Source of the DNA: Ascaphus truei
Lineage: Eukaryota; Chordata; Amphibia; Anura; Ascaphidae
NCBI GenBank assembly: GCA_036426205.1
Contig: CM071568.1
Location: 50,625,291-50,689,290, forward strand
Length of the DNA: 64,000 bases
Direction of reading: 5' to 3'
Part shown: piece by piece, positions 57,531 to 64,000 of the stretch
Position numbering within the stretch: position 1 is the stretch's first letter
Layout: every line of letters begins with the position of its first letter
Made by a program: the position numbers and the translations under genes
The notes under the pieces: generated by a model
What the model was told of the DNA's origin: nothing
Database searches by the model: none
The model's input: only the letters and a program-made list of their open reading frames with translations

Positions 57531-57783
57531 AGCAGGGGGTCTCCTGAGCAGAACCGCATTGATTTGTGGCTCAGGGACCCCCTGCTTCCCGAATTACAGG
57601 CCCCAGTTTGGGGCATCGGTGCCAGTGTCACCGCCATCTTTATAGCGGCCACGTCGCGTATGGGACGCTATAAAGATGGCGGTGACACTGGCACCCGATG
57701 ACACATACCGGGGCCTGTAACTCGGGAAGCAGGGGGTCCCTGATCCACAAATAAATGCGTTCAGCTCAGGGGACCCCCTGCTC
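57531..57783. repeat. Palindrome P1 (AGCAGGGGGTC arms)
   Basis: Arms of about 120 bp start AGCAGGGGGTCTCCTGAGC and end in its approximate complement. The inner arms pair GCCAGTGTCACCGCCATC with its complement around GCGGCCACGTCGCGTATGGG. There are few mismatches. Confidence 0.8.
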
Positions 57784-57896
57784 ACAGTATACTATTATTA
57801 AAAATAAATTCATGCTGCTTTGTTACCATAGCAAATAGCCGCAAAGGTAAGGAATTATTGTTTATTGATATGGGTGTTTTATTCATAGTGTAGATG

Positions 57897-58138
57897 TGCA
57901 GAGGGTCTCCAGAGCTGAACCGCTTTGGTTTTAGGTCCGGGGACACCCTGCTTCCAGAGATACAGGCCCCTTTATGGGGTGCCGCTATCCCTCTGCTTTG
58001 TTTACATTCCGTGGTCACATGATCGGGACATTTAAATGCAGAGGGATACCGGCACCTCATAACGGGGCCTGTATCTCGCAAAGCAGGGGGTCCTCGGACC
58101 TGAAACCAATGCGGTTCAGCTCCGGAGACCCCCTGCAC
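57897..58138. repeat. Palindrome P2 (related to P1)
   Basis: The arms start TGCAGAGGGTCTCCAGAGC and end GGAGACCCCCTGCA. The inner part has CCTGTATCTCGCAAAGCAGG, TACAGGCCCC and TATCCCTCTGC, with a complement around CACATGATCG. It shares the outer arms with P1 and with the half-palindrome at 32612-32690. Confidence 0.75.
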
Positions 58139-58506
58139 ATGTACACTATGAGTAAAATTGTATTTCAAAGATTTTTTAATATTGCCAATGTTTGCGCCGA
58201 GAGAGCGGCGGATCTCTCTCTGCTTCAGACACATCTCGGCAGGGGACGGCTTGTCAGCAGCTTCTCGCCAGGCAGACTGTCTCGCCACCGGTTACACGCC
58301 ATGTATGGGAATGTTGCTCTCGCTGTGATTCGCCAGGGATTCGACCCTTCCTGCATACAGCGAGGGCAACACGCCAAAAACATGGCGAATTCAAACCCCT
58401 GGCGAATACAATTTTCCACCGCTTACTGCATGACCCCCCTAATCTGCTTATTTTTGTAGTTGGCCTGGGATTTCTTCATTGTCAAGTTTGCAAGTCTCTG
58501 GCTGTG

Positions 58507-59110
58507 CCTCCCAACAATCTGTCTACCTGATCCACAATGTGCCAAACCTGAGCACCTGGGAGGCAACAAACCGTACGGTTCACGCAGTCATGGCAACAGA
58601 TTGCCCTATCTACCTTCCTAATAATTGAGTCCCCTACCACCACAATCTGCCTTGGTATCTGAGCATCCTGAGTCCCCTCGGTGCTGTAGGAACTATTCCC
58701 CTGGCTGCTAGAGGAATCAGTCTCCCCCAGCCTTGCCACTTCTGCCCTGACGCTCCCAATATCTTCACTCAACATGGCAAATCTAATTGGAACGGTCAGC
58801 TCAGAACTGGCCTGCCTCTCCCTATTGCCCCTGCTTCCCCTTCTAACTGTTACCCAGCTACCTACCTACTCCTCACTAACAGCGCCACCATCTGCACCAC
58901 AAGTCTAAGCAAGGGCCTGCTCAGTGAGCACTTAACCCCTTTCAAGATTGTCAATGTCCCTCAATATTGCAAGTTTCCTCTTCAGATCAGCAATCTCTGA
59001 CTCTAAAGAGACCAAATGCTCACACTTCTCACAGCGGTATGCTCCCTGGAACGGCTGCTCCAAGTGCACATACAAGATGTGCATTGAGTGGCATCTTCAA
59101 TCCTGCTCAT
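58507..59110 (-). pseudogene. CR1 ORF1: zinc-finger/coiled coil and start of esterase
   Basis: Read on the minus strand, about 59095-58950 encodes Cys/His-containing sequence CHSMHILYVHLEQ, then YRCEKCEHLVSLESEIADLK, a zinc-finger end followed by a short coiled coil, as in CR1 ORF1. The frame 58775-58521 then gives a Ser-rich linker and IPRQIVVVGDSIIRKVDRAI with the SGNH GDS motif, TVCCLPGAQVWHIVDQVDRL and the join to 53978 at the 14-bp repeat. A stop lies near 58930. This is the 5' part of the CR1 copy whose 3' part is at 52540-53978. Confidence 0.75.
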
Positions 59111-59600
59111 TGTAGCAACTATGAAGTTTAAAGTACTAACAATAAACGTTACTTCACTATACTATACCTTGTTTAACGCCTTCCATGTTCAAACTGCTGC
59201 TAGTTCAAACTGCACATTTAATACAACCAGCACTTCAAATTAACCAGCTATACAGATCAGGACACACAAGCTCAGGATTCGTGAGCAACCTCTGTTTAAG
59301 TAGGGACTCCCACCAGGTGTGCTAGGTTAGCAATCAGCCAACCACACCGACTGCTGGCTCAGGCAGAAAAAAACAGCTATTTTTTCCTCTTCCCCCCCCC
59401 CCCCTTTCTGCTACAGGCTTTCAATTAACACACTTTGAAAATAAATTAACCCACTGCACACTCCCCAAATTCAGCCACCGCTCCTTGTATACACTAGTAT
59501 ACACAGCAGATCCCTTTCCTTCTAGTTCTATCTGCACAACTAATACAACCAGCACTTGAAATCAACCAGCCACACAGACCAGGACATGCAAGATCCATCC
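59111..59600 (-). repeat. CR1 5' untranslated region with a repeated block
   Basis: AATACAACCAGCACTTCAAA, then ACCAGC.ACAGA.CAGGACA, occurs near 59220 and again near 59542, about 320 bp apart, suggesting tandem 5' UTR monomers that may act as promoter units. A poly-C run lies at about 59393-59404. Confidence 0.5.
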
Positions 59601-61077
59601 ATCCATCCAACAGTTTGTTCACAACTTTGCCACTAGTATTATTATGCATGTTTTGCTATGATGCACTGTGCAATCTATATGACACTCACTTTATTTCCTA
59701 GTCAGATGTATTTATTACACATAGGGCTCATTGAGCTATTATACTGCCAGGTTCCAGCTTATTTTCATGCTACATAACATCAAATTGATATATCATTACA
59801 TCATGACTAGCAAACCTTCAAATGTGTCTTTAAAGTTATCTTGAATATATGTATTATTAGTGTTATAAACAGGGTTACAATTTGTGTCAAGTTTGATGTG
59901 GACTAACTGAGATATGATAGTGGATTAATGTATTTATGATTTCCACAATTATATTTACTCTATGATGTAGTGCTTTTAATCATATTTTTAATGTATAAAC
60001 AGTTCCTTTTATCCCATAGATTATACTTCAATGGTTTAAAGCATATCAGATGGGACTTGTTATATATTGATTATTCACTGATTTATTTAAAATGTTTTAA
60101 TCCTGCGATGTCATGTCTGGGGTGGGGGTATATCTTGTGATCCATTCTCTATTGAGATTACTCTTTGAGAAAACACAATTTGGTGTGAAATGCATAGGAA
60201 AGTTATTTTTGTCTGTCTACAATTTAACGCTTATTTTAATCATGATCCAATAAAGCTCCACATCTTAACCCTGGGGTTTCGAGTCTCCCACCTTCTTTTT
60301 TAATTTTCTCTACTTTTTCTACAGGGACAGAGACACACCAATGGGACATCAGACCCATCAATGGGACATCATGGTAGTAGAAGCTGCATCACAGTCACAG
60401 AGATTGAAGGAACCTGTTACTGGCCAACACCACACAAACAAGAGTCTGTTTTCTTTATTTATTACCGCCAACCCCATGCTCTTCAAGGCGATAAGTCTAG
60501 ACCTTTTTGTATTTGAGCCCGGATAGGTGAAGAAGTTACATGCAGAAACTTGGGCTTCCGTTTACCTGCCTTTAACTCCTCTAGGATGCTCACAGAGGGA
60601 GGTTGTCCAAGGATACAAGTTGCTATTCTTTGATGAGTCTCAAGATTACCAGTTTAGGTAACCCCTAGGGGACACAGACCTCCCCGCTTGGAGCCTATAC
60701 TTCTGTTCAACATACTTCCAGGGATGCCTGACTATAAGTGCACTTCCCTATCTGAGAAAATAAGAATAGGGCAATTAATTACCCTTTCCTAACTATTTAC
60801 AGTGCTATATACATTGTGAGACCCCTACGTTTCTCTACTTCTTCCCTACTATTTATAGCCTATATCTTACTCCCTTTCTCCAGGCAGAAGAGGGGCAGAG
60901 TTTAATCCCTGCTGAGTCCCCCAAGACCAGGTGTCCATCTCAGCATGTTCTAGAAACAGAGTGTAACCAGGCCCCTGTCTGGTTACTTCGCAAAATACTG
61001 TCTGATGGGGTTTTACTCAGAGTTAACTCCTAATGGCCCTTTTTACCCCATATGATAACCCCAGAAGGGGGGTTACA

Positions 61078-61080
<3 letters not shown>
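59601..61080. other. AT-rich sequence, no gene seen
   Basis: At 60165-60270, TGGTGTGAAATGCATAGGAA is followed by CCAATAAAGCTCCACATC, a version of the GAAACGCGTAGG..AATAAA pattern found in other repeats here. No protein-coding signal. Confidence 0.3.
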
Positions 61081-61118
<38 letters not shown>

Positions 61119-61126
61119 CAAACCAC

Positions 61127-61192
<66 letters not shown>

Positions 61193-61195
61193 CTG
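61081..61195. repeat. CA and TA compound microsatellite
   Basis: (CA)n with an AAACAAACCACAA interruption, followed by (TA)n. Confidence 0.95.
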
Positions 61196-61890
61196 TATAT
61201 ACATATACAAACATATACTTGTACATACAATATATTTATTTACTCTGTGTGGGTTATGTGTGGCACTAAAGTCATTGTTTTTAACCTGTGTATTAATGAC
61301 CAAATGGGTAGGTATAGAGTGCAAAGTCCTTGTTGCGGACACTAAACTATGTAAGGTATTATAATCAGGCCCATATACAGTATATCACAGAATGACTTGA
61401 AACTAAAACTGTGGGCAGGTGATGCTTAATACAGATAAATGTAAGGTTATGCATTTGGTAGATTATTTAAATTTAATGGGACAATATTAGGTAAATCCTT
61501 GCTGTCTGTAATAGTGCTCAATATCAGGCAGGCAATACCAGGAATGATCATGCATAAGACTACTGTACCAAGTTATAGTTATGCATTAAAAGGGTATGGA
61601 TTGAATGGAACAGCATAAACTTGTCCCTATACAAAGGAGAGAGAGACATGTTGGTGAAGCCTACTCCTCTGACGGACTGACTGAAGTGTAAAGTCACTGT
61701 GTCCTCAGAGATCTCTTCTTACCAGTGACCTCCATGAACCTTTCCATCTGTGCAAATTGGTTTCTGAGCAATGGTCCTTCAAAAAAAGTATAGAATGTAA
61801 GAGGCGCATGCGCGAGGGCTAGGGGAATGGATGCTTGATCCGTTAGCTCCATAACCTGCGGCCACTACATCGCATCATAAGAGTGCAAAT
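61196..61890. other. Spacer before the L1-type ORF1
   Basis: No gene seen up to about 61800. The last part, with AGGCGCATGCGCGAGGGC at 61800, may be 5' untranslated sequence of the LINE. Confidence 0.35.
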
Positions 61891-61936
61891 TTAAGCAGAA
61901 TCACACCGGAAAGTTACATAACACACAGGGGAAGTC

Positions 61937-62898
61937 GTGGAGATGCAAACAAGACCGAAAACAGGGAGATCTACCACAGTTATGACAAGCTACTTTAACA
62001 AGGCTGCACTTGCGTGTTCGGGGAGAGCGCAGGCGCCAACCTCTATGGCGGGAAAAGACTCAGATGAGGATGAACTGCCGTTGTCACAGATAAGGGAGAG
62101 ACAAGGAGACAGTCACTAGAAGTGATCTGAGAGAAGTATGCAATTAAATAAAAGATTGCCTACTAGCTGACCTGAGGAGGGACATCAACAGTATTGGGGT
62201 CAGGACGGACGAATTGGAGAAGAGGCTGGATACTACAGTTAAGGCATGGCATAAAAACGAAAAAACCACGGTGCATTTAAAGACCCTAATAAATGACATC
62301 TCAGACAAACAAGAAGATGCCGAAAATAGGGACCGGCACAACAATATAAGGTTGAGGGGGTCCCAGAGGAGGTAACGGACCCTGAAGAGTTCATCTCAAA
62401 ATGGCTGACAAGCCTGTTCCCCGATAAGCCCGAAGCAGACCTGCACATGGACAGATGTCACAGCGCGCTCAGACACAGACCTCAAGCTGGTGATCCCCCG
62501 CACGATAATAATCGTCAGACTGCACTATTTCAAAATAAGAGGCAATTTGACACATCTCTAGAGCCTCTGGTGCAGTTGAATTCGAGGGGATCAAACTGCT
62601 GATCTTTCAAGATCTGGCCCCAAATACGCTGGCTAAAAGGAGAAACCTCTTACCTGTTACCAAGTTGCTACGTGACAGGGGAATAAAGTACCGCTGCGTT
62701 TTCCCCTTCGGCTTGCTGATGCTCAAAAAACGGTGCTGCCATTACTCTAAGAAGCCCAGAAGAAAAGGAGCCATTCCTAAAGAAATTGGGCCTCGTGGGC
62801 GATCCTACGGACCAGGAAGCAGAAGAGGCGTCCTCTCCGGATCCAGCTTGGAACAAAGTGAAGGGCTCGGTGCGAAAACGGCAAGAAAAGCCCCTTAA
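61937..62898 (+). pseudogene. L1-type LINE ORF1 protein, frameshifted
   Basis: L1 ORF1 proteins are trimeric RNA-binding chaperones. 61937-62119 is a basic, Ser-rich N-terminus. A frame near 62165-62360 gives LRRDINSIGVRTDELEKRLD (coiled coil), then DKQEDAENRDRHNNIRLRG, the start of the RRM (family ENRSRRNNIRIRG). Broken frames continue with DLHMDRCHRALRHRPQ-like residues, PRTIIIVRLHYFKIRGN, the conserved DLAPNTLAKRRNL block near 62625 and KYRCVFPFGL near 62685. At 62665-62898 the frame is open but shifted. At least three frameshifts are needed to read it through, so it is inactive. ORF2 is not found in the following 1.1 kb. Confidence 0.75.
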
Positions 62899-62899
62899 T

Positions 62900-64000
62900 T
62901 GATACCAATTCAGAACAAATTAAGGCTTAAAAGGGCATTACCACTGTAGTGTCCGTTTGTTCACGAGGGATCCTAATAAAGTTTGTTTGATTCAGAAAGT
63001 TCAAAGTTGCAGCCAGGGACAACGGCCATCTTGATTCCCCACAACAGACAGTACAACAGAAGAGATGCTGGCAATAAAGAACAGAAAGCAGCTCAGCACA
63101 TGCAGCCGGTAATGTCGATCTAAATACCTGACAGAGACAAAGATACCCCCCTCCTAGTGCACCCCCAATGAATGAAGATAACTTTGGGCCCGAATGAGAC
63201 TTTGGGACAGCAGAAGCGACAGATAGATGCTGTTAACAAGGGCACAATACACAATCAACATACACAGGGGGGAGGGAGCTTCAGAGTGCTATGACCCCAC
63301 AAAGGGACATCCGAGTGGACAGATACAATAGATCTGCCAGGTAGGATCGGAGCAGATTAGGGGCTAGAGACCGGCATCGAGGATTCAAAAGCTTTGACCC
63401 CCTACAGAGGGCATGTGATCAGGAAATTCGGCATGAACCCAGAGGGAGATGGGCAGACAGAGATCTGAGTGGCAATGACAACAATAGTTATACCCAAGCG
63501 GTTGGGCAGATCAGTTTCCCCTGAGGCATCAGTGAAACTTTGATGTACTGTTTGGTCCGAGTTAATTTTGTTCCCCCTTCTTATACGAGACTATTTTGGG
63601 ATTGGGGAGATATACATGATGTATAGAATTTAGTGGGTTAATTACTATTTTTGTTATTTGACTCTTATTAGACTGTTATACTGTTAAACACTGCTATTAG
63701 ACTGTAATACTGATATATAGAAGTTTAAGGTTCAATAAGGTAACAGCCTTTCAGAGGCAATAGGCGTGAAATAGTACTCATCTACAAAAGGAGGCATGTA
63801 TAAATGGGTCTCTTATCTCCTACACACTCTCTAAGTACCCCAGAATAGTCAGGTTATAGAGGGCAGTATAAAAAAATACAGCTGACACTCATCGTATTTA
63901 CAGTTATGTAAACTGGTATAGAGGGTGAACCCAAAGATACTGCAAGTGGCTACATATATGCAAGTATAGATGGGTGAAGACGTAATGATTAAAATAAGAT
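62900..64000. other. Downstream sequence, no ORF2 seen
   Basis: No endonuclease or RT motif was recognised up to the window end. It may be eroded inter-ORF sequence, or the LINE may be truncated. Confidence 0.35.

Larger units (their letters stand above)
54931..58438. mobile_element. 3.5-kb TIR element with internal promoter (GGGGGTCATGCAG family)
   Basis: The left end is GGGGGTCATGCAGTAAGCGG and the right end CCGCTTACTGCATGACCCCC. The 3-bp duplication CTA is at 54928-54930 and 58439-58441. The undamaged left arm of the host fold-back (reverse complement AAACAGCTAATCTGC) shows the empty site with a single CTA, so the boundaries are exact. The interior holds CTCGCC/GGCGAG pieces like the smaller relatives at 12616 and 13997, an inverted repeat (55475-55640), a promoter-like region (55755-56026), an AT-rich intron-like stretch, and two palindromes (57531-57783 and 57897-58138). 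No transposase-length frame exists. Confidence 0.8.
53993..58506. mobile_element. Composite insertion in CR1 with fold-back arms
   Basis: Inserted between the 14-bp duplications. The first 339 bp (53993-54331) are AT-rich and unassigned. Then comes a fold-back: the left arm 54332-54598 (CACAGCCAGCGACCTGCAAA ... ACTGCAACCAGAGTCG) and the right arm from about 54748 to 58506, itself split by the 3.5-kb element 54931-58438. The arms carry GCATTTCATGCC/GGCATGAAATGCGTAGG and AATAAACAGCTAATCTGC. The middle spacer is AT-rich with a TTTATTAATACGAACAG stretch. A 14-bp duplication is long for a DNA transposon and more like retrotransposition. Confidence 0.7.

Noticed and set aside
61023..61342. Open frames over the CA/TA microsatellite
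   Set aside because: Open in both strands only because of the dinucleotide repeat.
1..64000. CRISPR arrays, rRNA, tRNA genes and bacterial operons
   Set aside because: None seen. Tandem repeats here have no regular spacers, and the content is clearly vertebrate.

Overview
The window is vertebrate nuclear DNA, most likely from an anuran amphibian (inferred from the mix of elements; species cannot be named). It carries L2- and CR1-type LINEs, an L1-type ORF1, a Penelope-like element, a decayed Ty3/gypsy element, a Harbinger-type Myb gene, and many TA-flanked, hAT-type and fold-back DNA elements in AT-rich sequence with CA and TA microsatellites. There is no operon, CRISPR array, rRNA or tRNA that I can see, and no intact protein-coding gene. 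Nearly every recognisable coding stretch is a broken mobile-element gene.

The exception is two broken forkhead (Fox) transcription-factor genes on the + strand. Fox A (8021-8665) has one in-frame nonsense codon in the wing and a strongly altered recognition helix. Fox B (24835-25397) has a nearly canonical first half but several stops, a 34-bp tandem duplication and a small deletion. Both have a Tyr/Pro-rich tail with a PPEY motif. Fox A lies inside a TA-flanked terminal-inverted-repeat element (7581-9603). A 437-bp relative of that element without Fox sequence sits inverted at 17493-17929. This raises the possibility that a mobile element carries a captured Fox gene.

Layout. 1-6768: Ty3/gypsy pol remnant (- strand) split by two fold-back elements and a nearly full-length L2-like LINE (+). 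6764-9603: a TIR element and the Fox A element. 9604-18930: a 93-bp direct duplication, inverted-repeat elements, two members of a 3-bp-TSD TIR family, a Tigger-like MITE, a perfect-looking long palindrome, then the Fox-free relative. 18930-23133: LINE 3' ends and a 2.7-kb inverted repeat. 24290-25400: Fox B. 25980-27935: Harbinger-type Myb/SANT gene remnant (-). 30185-32576: LINE (-) split by a CpG- and CA-rich insertion. 35161-38128: Tigger-like element, then an inverted-repeat element invaded by a TIR element and by a segment with a row of perfect hairpins. 38129-46580: mostly AT-rich with a minisatellite, an hAT MITE and TA repeats. 46590-50700: Penelope-like element (-) split by a LINE (+). 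52540-59110: CR1 LINE (-) split by a stack of insertions, including a 3.5-kb TIR element that carries a textbook-looking Pol II promoter. 61900-62900: L1-type ORF1 (+).

There is no pathway here. The window records successive insertions, and several can be ordered in time because one element interrupts another and leaves a readable empty site. No coordinates or homologies were checked by computation. Alignments were made by eye and boundaries of decayed elements are approximate.
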